In this document: positions 37,000-46,617 of the stretch, piece after piece
Layout of the letters: each line of letters opens with the position of its first letter
How positions within the stretch are numbered: the stretch's first letter is position 1
Assembly (NCBI RefSeq): GCF_026343125.1
Contig: NZ_JAPEMB010000001.1
Location: 1,426,001 to 1,490,000 of the forward strand
Direction: 5' to 3'
Origin: Streptomyces sp. NBC_00094
Lineage (GTDB): Bacteria; Actinomycetota; Actinomycetes; Streptomycetales; Streptomycetaceae
Length of the DNA: 64,000 nucleotides
The notes under the pieces: model-generated
Seen by the model: the letters and a program-made list of their open reading frames with translations, nothing else
Told to the model about the DNA's origin: nothing
Database searches by the model: none
Translations under genes and position numbers: made by a program

Positions 37000-38316
37000 A
37001 TGACAGTGACGACCGACGTCGTCCAGGGGGCCGAGCGGCAGTGCCCCGAATGCGGGGAGCCCGTCACGGGCGGCGGGCGGTACATCGCCTGGTGTGCCGC
37101 GTGCGAGTGGAACATCGACCCCGAGGTGCGGGAGGAGCGGCCGCCGGGACGGATCGAGAGGATCCGCCGGCGGCTCGCACAGCGCCACGGGGAACAGCTC
37201 TTCACGGAGCTCACCACGGGGGGAACAGGCGGCGGTACGGCAGCGGGGCAGCGGCCCCGGCGCGGCGCCGCCGGGGCGCTCGCCACCGCGCTCGCCCTGG
37301 TCGTCCACGGGGTCACCTTCGCCCTGCTCGCCGGCGGTCTGGTGCTGCTCGTCGCGGGCTGGGGCAAGGGCGTCCTGCCCGCGCTCGGGGCGCTCCTGCT
37401 CGGCCTGGCCGTGGTCCTGCGGCCCCGGTTCGCCAGCCTGGCGAAGGTCGAGAAGCAGGACCTTCCCGTGCTGCGCCGGGCGGACGCGCCTCGGCTCTTC
37501 GCCCTGCTCGACGAGGTCGCCGAGGGCGTCGGCACCACCGGCGTACGAGCCGTGGTCATCGACGCCGACACCAACGCCTCGGTCAGCACGTACGGGATCC
37601 GGCAGCACCGGGTGCTCCACCTTGGGCTCGGGCTGTGGGAGACCCTGTCCCCGCAGGAGCGGGTCGCGCTCCTCGGCCACGAGTTCGGGCACTACGCCCA
37701 TGGCGACACCCGCCACTCCCTGCTCGTCGGCAACGCGTTCCGCTCCCTTTCCACCTGGCGCTACACGCTTGCCCCCGAGCCCGCAGACAGTCTCCTGGGG
37801 CATTTCGTGAACCTCGCGACCGCGCTGCCGCGCCTGCTCGTCGACGGCGTCCTCGTCCTCTTGGACCAGCTGACCCTGCGCGGCTCCCAGCGCTCCGAGT
37901 ACCTCGCCGACACCACCGCCGCCCGCGCGGCGGGCACGGAGGCGGCGGCCGGGCTGATGAACCGGCTCCTCGTCTCCGACGGTGTCACGGGCGAGCTCCG
38001 CCGGGAGGCCGTGGCGGCGCGGACCCGGATCGGCGGCGCGCGCCGCGAGGATCCCGCCGAGGGGCTGTGGGAACGGCTCGCCGCCCATGCCGCTTCGGTG
38101 CCGGAGCACGAGTACGAGCGGCTGCGCCGGGTCGCGGAGCGGCGCGGGCACAGCGTGGACTCCACGCACCCGCCCACCCATCTGCGCCATCGACGGCTGG
38201 CCGGGGGCGAGCCGTGCGAGGCCGCGATCGTCCTGGACCCGGCGAGGGCGGCGGAGGTCGACGCGGAGCTCGCCGGGGCCCGGCGAACCCTCGCCAGGGA
38301 GGTCGTACGGGGGTAG
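37000..38316 (+). CDS. Membrane M48-family zinc metalloprotease with N-terminal zinc ribbon
   Basis: A 438-residue protein. It starts with a zinc-ribbon-like element (CPECGEPVTGGGRYIAWCAACEW, split here as two CxxC-type pairs at about 14-17 and 30-33). Two membrane helices follow (about 97-145). The protease core has ALLGHEFGHYAHGD (HExxH zinc site, about 227-231) and RSEYLADTTAARAAG (third ligand Glu). HtpX/Oma1-type M48 enzymes degrade damaged membrane proteins. ATG 37000 follows GGGGAGGGACAGGAC. No chaperone gene is adjacent. Monocistronic by appearance, although the next gene is on the same strand 87 bp away. Confidence 0.85.
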   Translation: MTVTTDVVQGAERQCPECGEPVTGGGRYIAWCAACEWNIDPEVREERPPGRIERIRRRLAQRHGEQLFTELTTGGTGGGTAAGQRPRRGAAGALATALALVVHGVTFALLAGGLVLLVAGWGKGVLPALGALLLGLAVVLRPRFASLAKVEKQDLPVLRRADAPRLFALLDEVAEGVGTTGVRAVVIDADTNASVSTYGIRQHRVLHLGLGLWETLSPQERVALLGHEFGHYAHGDTRHSLLVGNAFRSLSTWRYTLAPEPADSLLGHFVNLATALPRLLVDGVLVLLDQLTLRGSQRSEYLADTTAARAAGTEAAAGLMNRLLVSDGVTGELRREAVAARTRIGGARREDPAEGLWERLAAHAASVPEHEYERLRRVAERRGHSVDSTHPPTHLRHRRLAGGEPCEAAIVLDPARAAEVDAELAGARRTLAREVVRG

Positions 38317-38403
38317 CCGCGGCCCTCGGGCGGTCGGGGTGTGTCACATCGGGGGACGCCCTCGCGTCAAGACGGTGACGGAACCGACGAGAAGCGAGGC
38401 CCC

Positions 38404-39396
38404 ATGCACGACGACACGTTTCCGGCCGCCCTGACGAGGCGGTTCGACGCCGACCAGGAGCGGCTGCGGGCCGTGGCCCTGCGGATGACGGGGTCGCGGG
38501 CCGAGGCCGAGGAGGCGCTCGCGACGGCCCGCACGGAGCTCGGGCGGGACGGCGGGGTCCTCGTCCGGGCCTGGCTGGCGGCTCATGTGGGGCGGGTATG
38601 CGTGCGCGGGCTCCAGGAACGGACGGCCACCGGGCAGCAGGGGCGGGGGGCCGGTGGGGGTGTGCGGGATGCCGGGGCCGACGGGGGCGTAGGCACTGTC
38701 GGGGCCGGAGAGGCCGTGCGGGGCATCGGGGCCGGAGAGGCCGTGCGGGGCATCGGGGCCGGAGAGGCCGTGCGGGGCATCGGGGCCGGAGAGGCCGTGC
38801 GGGGCGTCGGGGCCAGTGAGGTCCTGAGGGGCGTCGGTGCTGGGGTGGACTCCGTGTGGCTCGCGCTGCTCGTCGTCCTGGAGTCCCTCGGGAGCCAGGA
38901 ACGGCTCGCGTACGTGCTCCACGACCTGTTCGGGCTGCCGCCGCACGAGACCGCGCGGATCACCGGCGGCTCCCCCGTGGACGCCGCCCGGCTCGCCCGG
39001 CGGGTCCGTGAGCGGGTCCGGGGCGGCGGGGCGGCCCGTACCAAGGGCGATCCGGGACGGCAGCGGGCGGTCGTGGAGCGGTTCCTGGCGGCCGCACGCG
39101 CGCGTGACGCCCGCGCCCTGGCGGCCGTCCTGGACCCGGACGTCGTGGCGTACGGCGAACACGGGCCGGTGCACGGCGCCCCGGCCGTCTCGGAGGCGGC
39201 GGCGGCCTTCGCGCGGCTCGCCGACGTGGCGAGGCCCGCGCTCGTCGACGGGGCCGTCGGGCTGGTCGCCTTCGGGGCCGGCGGCCCGGTCGCGGCGGTG
39301 GCGTTCACCCTCCGGCAGGACCGGATCGTCGTCCTCGACATCGCCACCGGGGAGAACCGGGTGCGCGCGCTCGACCTGGCCTTCCCCGACTGGTGA
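38404..39396 (+). CDS. ECF41-like sigma factor with SnoaL-like C-terminus and an expanded linker
   Basis: A 330-residue protein. Residues about 10-75 resemble sigma region 2 (FDADQERLRAVALRMTGS) but the promoter-recognition helix is degenerate. Residues about 160-210 resemble region 4 (LALLVVLESLGSQERLAYVL, LPPHETARITGG). A C-terminal SnoaL-like domain (VVERFLAAARARDARALAAV) ending FPDW is the ECF41 hallmark. Between regions 2 and 4 lies an in-frame nonapeptide repeat (GAGEAVRGI). ECF41 factors normally sit beside an enzyme gene and use their C-terminus as a built-in regulator; here only a VOC gene remnant follows. ATG 38404 has GAGG at 4 nt. Confidence 0.75.
   Translation: MHDDTFPAALTRRFDADQERLRAVALRMTGSRAEAEEALATARTELGRDGGVLVRAWLAAHVGRVCVRGLQERTATGQQGRGAGGGVRDAGADGGVGTVGAGEAVRGIGAGEAVRGIGAGEAVRGIGAGEAVRGVGASEVLRGVGAGVDSVWLALLVVLESLGSQERLAYVLHDLFGLPPHETARITGGSPVDAARLARRVRERVRGGGAARTKGDPGRQRAVVERFLAAARARDARALAAVLDPDVVAYGEHGPVHGAPAVSEAAAAFARLADVARPALVDGAVGLVAFGAGGPVAAVAFTLRQDRIVVLDIATGENRVRALDLAFPDW
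38674..38835 (+). repeat. 27-bp in-frame repeat in the sigma-factor linker
   Basis: Six 27-bp units. Units 2-4 (38701-38781) are identical, unit 5 differs by one base at its end, and the first and last are degenerate. They encode GAGEAVRGI/V and lie exactly between the two sigma domains. Confidence 0.95.
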
Positions 39397-39655
39397 GAGG
39401 CGAGGAGGGAAGGGCGTGGCGGCGGACGGGGCCGTGGCGGATACGCCGGAGCCGTGCCCCGGTCCGCGCATAACCTGACGGCATGATCGTCAACGCGCAG
39501 ACCCGGGTGCGCGCGCTCGACCTGGCCTTCCCCGACTGGTGAGAGGCGAGGAGGGAAGGGCGTGGCGGCGGACGGGGCCGTGGCGGATACGCCGGAGCCG
39601 TGCCCCGGTCCGCGCATAACCTGACGGCATGATCGTCAACGCGCAGACCCGGGTG
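39357..39655. repeat. Exact 146-bp tandem duplication
   Basis: Bases 39361-39506 are repeated without change at 39507-39652, and the identity extends 4 bp to the left (39357) and 3 bp to the right (39655). The unit holds the last codons and stop of the sigma gene, the spacer, a possible -10 (CATAACCT) and the start of a VOC-like gene. Copy 2 therefore carries a second, detached copy of the sigma 3' end. Confidence 0.95.
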
Positions 39656-39729
39656 ACGAGTACGGCGTCACCGTCGCCGACCCCGACGGCTACCGGCTCG
39701 TCCTCTGCTCCCGCGACTGGGGCCGGTGA
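39629..39729 (+). pseudogene. Remnant of a glyoxalase/VOC-family gene
   Basis: An ATG at 39629 (MIVNAQTRV) resembles a VOC N-terminus. Twenty-odd bases later, in another frame, EYGVTVADPDGYRLVLCSRDW (given in part; 39659-39722) matches the C-terminal end of VOC proteins, including DPDGYRLVL, followed by stop 39729. The roughly 100 residues expected between are missing, so this is a deletion remnant. A truncated first copy of the same start is at 39483 within the 146-bp duplication. Confidence 0.7.
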
Positions 39730-39792
39730 CCCCCGGGGGGCTTGCCGATCAGGGCCGGACGGGGCCGACTGCCATGATCGACAAGACACCCC

Positions 39793-40962
39793 CTAGCGGT
39801 CCTCTTGCCTGACCGCCCGCAGGACCACGAACTTCGCGTCGCTCCCGACGAGTTCGCTGTTCCCGAAGATACGGCGGAGGGTGACGTGGTAACCGAGGTG
39901 CCGGTTGCCGACGACCCACAGTTCGCCGCCCGGCCGCAGCGCGCGTCGCGCGTCGGCGAACATCCGGCGCGCGGTGCGGTCGGTGGTGGCCTGGTGGCTG
40001 TGGAACGGCGGGTTGTTGAGGACCAGGTCGACCGAGCCGGCGGGCAGGTCGGTGAGCCCGTCGCCGACGAGGAACTCGGCCGCGCGGCTGTCGCCGAGGT
40101 GCGTGCGGAAGTTCTCCTTGGCGGAGGCCACCGCCGGGTACGACTCGTCGGCGAAGACCAGTTCCGCGTCGGGCTCGGCCAGGGCGATGGCGATGCCGAC
40201 CACGCCGTTGCCGCAGCCGAGGTCCGCGACCCGGGCGTCGCCGATGTCCTGGGGCAGGTTCGCGAGGAGGAAGCGCGTACCGATGTCGAGGCGGTCGGCG
40301 CAGAAGACCCCGGCGTGGTTGGTGACGGTCAGCCCGGGGAGGCCCGGCGCGGGGGTGTCGGCGGGGAGGTCGTACCGGTGCGGCCAGGGGTTCTGGCCGG
40401 GGGTGAGCGCCGGGTCGGGGGTGGTGTGGATCAGTCGGGCCTTCTTCACCGCGAGCGAGGTGCGGGTGGGGCCGAGGATCCGCTCGAACAGCCGGAGCGT
40501 GGAGGTGTGGATCTCCTTGACCATGCCGGTGCCGACGACCACGGTGCCCTCGTGCACGGCGGGAGCGAGCCGGTGCAGCTGGTCCTCCAGGAGCGCGAGG
40601 CTCTTGGGGACGCGGACGAGGAGCACGTCGATCCGCTCGGGCGGCGGGTCCTGCGTGGTCAGCAGCCGGACGGCGTCCGGGTCCGCGCCGGCGCGTGCCA
40701 GGTTGGCGCGGGTGGCCTGTCGGCCGAGGTAGGAGTCGGAGATCTGGACGAGCGCGCCGGGATCGGCGGCGTGCAAGGCGGTGACGAGGGCTCCCCAGCG
40801 GTCGCCGAGGACGGCGACGGTGCCGGAGAGGTCGGTACCGGTCTCGGCCAGGTGGCCCAGGAGGTATTCGTCGGCCGCGTCCCAGGCGCGCAGCTGATCG
40901 CGCGGGTCCTCGGGAAAGCGGGTCAGCGTGAAGGCGCCCCATGACGTGGTCAAACGGTTCAT
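39793..40962 (-). CDS. RsmC/RlmG-type rRNA guanine-N2 methyltransferase
   Basis: A 389-residue two-domain protein. The N-terminal half is a degenerate, non-catalytic methyltransferase fold (GTVAVLGDRWGALVTALHAA). The C-terminal half binds SAM (ARVADLGCGNGVVGIAIALA) and carries the N-methyltransferase motif LVLNNPPFHSHQA. This doubled arrangement is characteristic of RsmC and RlmG, which methylate a guanine of 16S or 23S rRNA at N2. The ATG is 40962. It has no close partners, and the 256-bp region upstream is a repeat-rich gap. Confidence 0.85.
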   Translation of the reverse strand: MNRLTTSWGAFTLTRFPEDPRDQLRAWDAADEYLLGHLAETGTDLSGTVAVLGDRWGALVTALHAADPGALVQISDSYLGRQATRANLARAGADPDAVRLLTTQDPPPERIDVLLVRVPKSLALLEDQLHRLAPAVHEGTVVVGTGMVKEIHTSTLRLFERILGPTRTSLAVKKARLIHTTPDPALTPGQNPWPHRYDLPADTPAPGLPGLTVTNHAGVFCADRLDIGTRFLLANLPQDIGDARVADLGCGNGVVGIAIALAEPDAELVFADESYPAVASAKENFRTHLGDSRAAEFLVGDGLTDLPAGSVDLVLNNPPFHSHQATTDRTARRMFADARRALRPGGELWVVGNRHLGYHVTLRRIFGNSELVGSDAKFVVLRAVRQEDR

Positions 40963-41069
40963 CGTGCCCTCAGGCTAACCGGTCCCGGCCACCTCCCCCG
41001 CCGTACGGCACCCGACCGCGTGGCTCCCCACCCCTGGCCTCCCCGCCGGGTACTCGCCTGCCGCACACT

Positions 41070-41205
41070 CCCGCGCCGTGCCCTCCGCCGCCGTGCCCTC
41101 TGCCCGCACACTCCTCGCCGTGCCCTCCGCCGCGGACTGCCCCGCCACGCACTCCCCCGCTGCACCCTCCGCCGCCGTGCCCTCCGTCGCGCACTCGGCT
41201 GTCGT
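41070..41205. repeat. Degenerate GC-rich tandem repeats between genes
   Basis: At least four imperfect copies of GCCGTGCCCTCCGCCGC-like sequence fill the gap between the histidine-phosphatase-like gene (stop 41219) and the RsmC-like gene (start 40962). Reading frames through it give only Gly/Arg- or Pro/Ala-rich products. No promoter element is obvious in it. Confidence 0.65.
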
Positions 41206-41218
41206 GGCGTCGAGCCGG

Positions 41219-41794
41219 TCAGCGGACGGCCGCGTCGAGCTGGAGGTGCCAGAGGCCGGGGCGGCCGGTGAGGGTGACGGTCGAGAGCGGGCGGACGTCG
41301 ACGTTCCAGTACGTGGCGGGCGGCGCCTTCAGCGCGTACACGAGGGCGGCCCGTACGACGGAGGGCTCGGCGACGGCGACGATCGAGCAGTCCTCGGCGG
41401 GGCGGGTGTCGAGCCAGTTCCCTATCCGGGTGATGAACGCGAGGAGCGGCTCCCCGCCGTGCGGGGCGGTACGGGCGTCCGTGAGCCAGGCGTCGACGGC
41501 GGCCGGTTCGAGGGCGGCGACCTCGGCGAGGGTGAGGCCCCGCCAGCGGCCCATGTCGCACTCGCGCAGCGCGGGCTGGGCGAGCGGCGCGTAGCCGAGG
41601 GCGGTGCCGGTGGCGCGGCTGCGCGGGGTCGGGGAGCAGTAGCGCAGTTCGGCCGCGCCGAGCGGGATGAGCGCGGGTGCGGCGACCTGCACCTCGTACC
41701 ATCCGGCCTCGTCGAGCGGCCGGTCGTCGTCGAAGCGTTCGGCGAGCAGGGAGGAGCTGCGTGCCGCCGCGACGAGCGTCACCCGAAGACTCAT
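41219..41794 (-). CDS. Histidine-phosphatase-fold protein lacking catalytic histidines
   Basis: A 191-residue protein with the layout of the phosphoglycerate-mutase/histidine phosphatase superfamily: RFDDDRPLDEAGWYEVQ, YCSPTPRSRATGTALG (arginine of the second motif), LRECDMGRWRGLTLAEV. However, the RHG active-site motif is replaced by AARSSS (about 9-14), and the second histidine (normally in a VxHG-like segment) is replaced in AVAEPSVVRAALVYAL. It therefore probably cannot form the phosphohistidine intermediate. ATG 41794 is chosen over a start 12 codons upstream. A pseudoenzyme or ligand-binding role is possible. Confidence 0.7.
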   Translation of the reverse strand: MSLRVTLVAAARSSSLLAERFDDDRPLDEAGWYEVQVAAPALIPLGAAELRYCSPTPRSRATGTALGYAPLAQPALRECDMGRWRGLTLAEVAALEPAAVDAWLTDARTAPHGGEPLLAFITRIGNWLDTRPAEDCSIVAVAEPSVVRAALVYALKAPPATYWNVDVRPLSTVTLTGRPGLWHLQLDAAVR

Positions 41795-41863
41795 GGCCGC
41801 GATCGTGAGGCCGGTGGCCTCCCAGGTCAAGGGGTCATTTTCCGGGACCGGAGAGGTGCCGGG

Positions 41864-42325
41864 TCACTGCTGCCCGAGAGCCATCCACTTGTCCGGATTC
41901 TGCAGTGGCGTGAAACCTACCTTCTCGTACACCCCGTGCGCGTCGGCGGTGGCGAGCAGGATGCGGCGCAGGCCGGACGGTGCGAGGTGGTCGCGGACGG
42001 CGGCGACGAGCGCGGTGCCGAGGCCGGTGCCGCGGGCCCCCCGGTCGACGTAGACGTCGCAGAGCCAGGCGAAGGTGGCGTAGTCGGTGACGATGCGCGC
42101 GTAGGCGGCCATCTCGCCGGTCTCGCCGTCGTAGGCGCCGAAGTTGAGCGATCCCGCGATGGCCGCGTCCTGCTTCTCCCGAGGTCGGCCGAGGGCCCAG
42201 TAGGCGTCCGTGGAGAGCCAGTGGTGGACGCGGGCCGCGTCGATCCGTGCGGGATCGGCTGAGATCTCGTACGCCCCGTGCATGACGGTGGTACCGGGGA
42301 GGGTGGGGGCCGGGCTGTCGTTCAT
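41864..42325 (-). CDS. GNAT-family N-acetyltransferase
   Basis: A 153-residue GNAT. The acetyl-CoA loop is VYVDRGARGTGLGTALVAAV (about 91-110), followed by ILLATADAHGVYEKVGFTPL (motif B). The N-terminus carries VHHWLSTDAYWALGRPREKQ, a segment shared by a common actinobacterial GNAT subgroup. Start ATG 42325. The substrate is unknown. It lies 69 bp upstream of the phosphatase-like gene on the same strand. Confidence 0.88.
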   Translation of the reverse strand: MNDSPAPTLPGTTVMHGAYEISADPARIDAARVHHWLSTDAYWALGRPREKQDAAIAGSLNFGAYDGETGEMAAYARIVTDYATFAWLCDVYVDRGARGTGLGTALVAAVRDHLAPSGLRRILLATADAHGVYEKVGFTPLQNPDKWMALGQQ

Positions 42326-42389
42326 GGCCGCAGGGTTCCAGGATCGCGGGTTCCTGTCAGGTGAATTTGCCCGGGGGCGGGAGACCGAC

Positions 42390-42427
42390 GGAGGCCCGGT
42401 CCGGCGGCCGCTCCGGACCGGGCCTCC
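42390..42427. terminator. Terminator of the MocR gene
   Basis: GGAGGCCCGGTCCGG and CCGGACCGGGCCTCC form a 15-bp perfect stem around an 8-bp loop, 2 bp beyond the MocR stop on the minus strand. Confidence 0.9.
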
Positions 42428-42429
42428 GC

Positions 42430-43861
42430 TCAGGCGGTGAGCTCGTCGACCGCCGCCCGCAGGCGGCGCACGCCCTCCACGATCTCGATGGGGCCCGCCA
42501 CACCCGCGAAACTCAGCCGGATGTGCCCGGCGGGGGGCTCGGCGCAGAAGTAGGGGCGGCCGGGGGCGGCGGCGACGCCGGTGCGCAGGGCGGTGGCGAG
42601 GAGCGAGGCCTCGGGCAGGGTGTCGGGGAGCCGGAGCCAGAGGTGGTACCCGCCGGAGGGGACACGGGGCAGGGCGAACTCGGGGAGGTGGAGGGCGACG
42701 GCCCCGGTCATGACCTCGCGGCGGCTCCGCAGCTCCTGGGAGACGGCCCGGAGGTGGCGGTGCCAGGCCGGGGAGCCGACGAGTTCGAGGGCGGCCTCCT
42801 GGAGGGGCCGGGGGACGAAGAAGCTGTCGACGACCTGGATGGCGCGCAGCCGCTCCAGAACGGGGCCGCGGGCGGCGAGGGCGCCGACGCGGAGGCTGGG
42901 CGAGGTGGGCTTGGTGAGGGAGCAGACGTGGACGACGACGCCGTCGGGGTCCTCGGCGGCGAGCGTCGCGGGGAGCGGCCCGGCGTCCTCGTGGACGAGG
43001 CGGCGGGCGAAGTCGTCCTCGACGACGAAGGCCCCCGCGGCGCGGGCGATGCGGACGACCTCCCGGCGCCGTTCCGGCGGGAGCGCGCTGCCGGTCGGGT
43101 TCTGGAAGAGCGGCTGGCAGACGAAGACCCGGGCGCCGGTGGCGCGGAAGGCGGCTTCGAGGAGCTCGGGACGGACCCCGTCGGCGTCGGCCGGTACGGG
43201 GACGGGGCGGAGTCCGGCGGCTCGGGCGACGGCGAGCATCCCGGGATAGGTGGGCGACTCGACGAGGACGGGGGTGCCGGGCGGGGCGAGGGCGCGCAGG
43301 GCGGTGGTGATGGCCGACTGGCCGCCCGCGGTGATCAGCACCTCGGCGGCGGTGACGCTGCCGCCGATCTCGCGGGCGAACCACTCGCGCAGTTCGGGCA
43401 GGCCGTCGGTGGGCGGGCGGCTCCAGGCACCCGGGCGGCGGCCGGCCCGGGCGAGGGCGGCGGCGAGGGCCCGCTCGGGCTGGAGGGAGGAGTGGAGGTA
43501 GCCGCCGTTGAACTCGATCACTCCCGGCGGCGGAGCGGAGAGGGTGACGAGGACGCCGGAGGCGTCGACGGCCCGGGGGACGAGTTCGGTGGCGGTGTCG
43601 GCGCTGAGCGCGAGTTCCTGCCAGGAGGTGTCGCCCGCGACGGGCGTGGCGCGCGGCTCGGCGCGGAAGGCGCCGGCGCCGGGGCGGGTGACGACGAGCC
43701 CTTCGGCGGCGAGCTGGGCGAGGGCCCGGGTGACGGTCACCGGGGAGACGCGGTAGCGCTCGACGAGCGTGCGACTCGACGGCAGCTTTCCACCTGGTGA
43801 GTAGCGGTTGAGCTCCGCCCTCAGGGATTCCGCCAGTTCTGCGACGCTGCTACGCTCATGC

Positions 43862-43863
<2 letters not shown>
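42430..43863 (-). CDS. MocR/GabR-type regulator (GntR DNA-binding plus aminotransferase domain)
   Basis: A 477-residue fusion. The first 75 residues are a GntR winged helix (LPSSRTLVERYRVSPVTVTR and LAQLAAEGLVVTRPGAGAF). The rest is a class I aminotransferase-like domain: VLITAGGQSAITTALRAL, VFVCQPLFQNPTGSALP, and VHVCSLTKPTSPSLRVGALA, whose Lys is the expected PLP site. Members sense PLP or an amino compound and regulate a neighbouring gene. The divergent neighbour is an EamA exporter whose start codon overlaps this one, so that transporter is the likely target. TATTCT about 9 bp before the ATG suggests a leaderless transcript. Confidence 0.9.
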
Positions 43864-44887
<1,024 letters not shown>

Positions 44888-44988
44888 CACGGAAACCGAC
44901 ACCGACGCGACGGATCGGGGTGACGCGGGTCACAATGGCAGACATGGACCCCGAGTAGGACAGGCGCGTTCGCGAGGAGGTCAACCCG

Positions 44989-45192
44989 ATGCAGGCGAGT
45001 GTGGGTGACAAGCTGCTGGTGCACGGTCGGACCGTCGGTCACCACGACCGTACGGCCGAGGTGCTTCAGGTACTGGGGGAGAACGGCACTCCCCCGTACC
45101 GCGTGAAGTTCGACGACGACGGCCACGAGGCCCTGATGTCACCGGGCCCCGACACCGTCGTACGCCATCACTCGGAGGCGGAGGCCCGCTGA
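44989..45192 (+). CDS. DUF1918-domain protein
   Basis: A 67-residue protein, MQASVGDKLLVHGRTVGHHD then RTAEVLQVLGENGTPPYRVK and a C-terminal SPGPDTVVRHH, the form of the DUF1918 family, a small beta barrel common in actinobacteria with no assigned biochemical role. GAGGAGG precedes the ATG at 9 nt. The last 25 bp overlap the end of the convergent glycosidase gene. Confidence 0.9.
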   Translation: MQASVGDKLLVHGRTVGHHDRTAEVLQVLGENGTPPYRVKFDDDGHEALMSPGPDTVVRHHSEAEAR

Positions 45193-46448
45193 GGCCGCTC
45201 CTTCGGAGGCCGGACCCCGGTCGGGTAGTGATCGGCCACCACGGCGGCCATCGCCCCGGCCCGGTCCGCGGCCATCTCCTTCGCCGCGAAGTAGCAGTGC
45301 CCGCCGACCGACGGGTACGAGGCGGCGAGCTCCAGGTGGCGTGACAGCTCCTTCGGGTCCTGCCAGGCCGCCGGCTGGGCGGGGTCACCCGCCTTGTAGA
45401 GCGCCTCGCCGATGTAGAGGCCGACGCCGGTCCCCCGTACCACCGCGTCCCACCAGGGCAGCAGCTTCGCGTAGTCGGCGGCGGGCAGGCCGATGTGCCA
45501 GTACAGCTGCGGGACGACGTGGTCGATCCAGCCCTCACGGATCCACTTCCGCGTGTCCGCGTACAGGTCGTCGTAGGTCTGGACTCCGGCGCGGGAGTCC
45601 GATCCCTCCGGGTCGGTGGCGCGGTTCCGCCACACGCCGAAGGGGCTCATCCCGAAGGCCACGTGCTTCTTCGTCTCCTTGATCCGGGCGGACATCTCGG
45701 AGACGAGCAGATCGGTGTTGTTCCGCCGCCAGGACGCCTTGTCGGGGAAGTCCCCGCCGTACCGCGCGTACGTCGCGTCGTCGGCGAAGACCTGCCCGGC
45801 CACCGGGTACGGATAGAAGTAGTCGTCCCAGTGCACGGCGTCGAGGTCGTAGCGGCGGACCGCGTCCAGCATCGCGTCCTGGACGAAGCGGCGGACCTCG
45901 GGCAGGCCCGGGTCGTAGTACAGCTTCCCGCCGTAGGGCAGCACCCACTCCGGGTGGAGCCGGGCCGGGTGGTCGGCGACGAGCCGGGCCGGATCCGTGT
46001 GATTCGCCACGCGGTACGGGTTGAACCAGGCGTGCAGTTCGAGGCCGCGCGCATGGGCCTCGGCGACCGCCGTGCCCAGCGGGTCCCAGCCCGGGTCGCG
46101 CCCCTGCGTGCCGGTCAGGCACTGCGCCCACGGCTCGTACGGCGAGGGCCACAGGGCGTCCGCGGTCGGTCTGACCTGGAGGACCACCGCGTTGAGGCGG
46201 CGCTCGACGGCCGTGTCGAGATGGGCGAGGAGCTCGGCGCGCTGCTCCTGGGCGGTCAGGCCGGACCGGGAGGGCCAGTCGCGGTTGGCGACCGTGGCCA
46301 CCCACACACCGCGGAACTCGCGCCGGCGATGCGCCCCCTTCCGCCCCGGGGGTGCGGCGGCCGTGGTCCCCTCTCCTGTCGCCCCCGTCACGGCGAGCAC
46401 CGCCCCGGTGGCGCCGGCGACGAACCCTCTTCTGCCGATAGGCCGCAC
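45168..46448 (-). CDS. Secreted GHL10-type glycoside-hydrolase-like protein (Tat signal)
   Basis: A 426-residue protein. A Tat-type signal (RPIGRRGFVAGATGAVLAV) precedes the GHL10 catalytic domain (DUF187/YngK-like): FRGVWVATVANRDWPSRSG, LNAVVLQVRPTADALWPSPY, ELHAWFNPYRVANHTDP, LDAVHWDDYFYPYPV and DHVVPQLYWHIGLPAADYAK. The paired acidic residues in HWDDYF are likely catalytic. Such proteins attack cell-wall or polysaccharide material; the substrate is unproven. The GTG at 46448 is chosen because GGAGG lies 7 nt upstream and it begins just before the twin Arg. Its 3' end overlaps the convergent DUF1918 gene by 25 bp, so the two mRNAs are partly complementary. Confidence 0.85.
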   Translation of the reverse strand: MRPIGRRGFVAGATGAVLAVTGATGEGTTAAAPPGRKGAHRRREFRGVWVATVANRDWPSRSGLTAQEQRAELLAHLDTAVERRLNAVVLQVRPTADALWPSPYEPWAQCLTGTQGRDPGWDPLGTAVAEAHARGLELHAWFNPYRVANHTDPARLVADHPARLHPEWVLPYGGKLYYDPGLPEVRRFVQDAMLDAVRRYDLDAVHWDDYFYPYPVAGQVFADDATYARYGGDFPDKASWRRNNTDLLVSEMSARIKETKKHVAFGMSPFGVWRNRATDPEGSDSRAGVQTYDDLYADTRKWIREGWIDHVVPQLYWHIGLPAADYAKLLPWWDAVVRGTGVGLYIGEALYKAGDPAQPAAWQDPKELSRHLELAASYPSVGGHCYFAAKEMAADRAGAMAAVVADHYPTGVRPPKERPQRASASE

Positions 46449-46617
46449 TTGTACCCCTCCTCTGTCGGATACGTCACACGCACCCGGACAGCATGCCCGG
46501 CCCGGACGATCGATCATCGGTTAATGAGCGGTAACGTCGTGGGGTCGAGGCGGACGCACCGGAATCACACGGGGCCCGCCGCCAGAGAAGAGCGAAAGGC
46601 ACGAGGTGACGGACTCC

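Noticed and set aside
39483..39506. A gene starting at the first copy of ATGATCGTCAACGCG
   Set aside because: In copy 1 the frame runs straight into the duplicated sigma-factor end, so it cannot encode a VOC protein.
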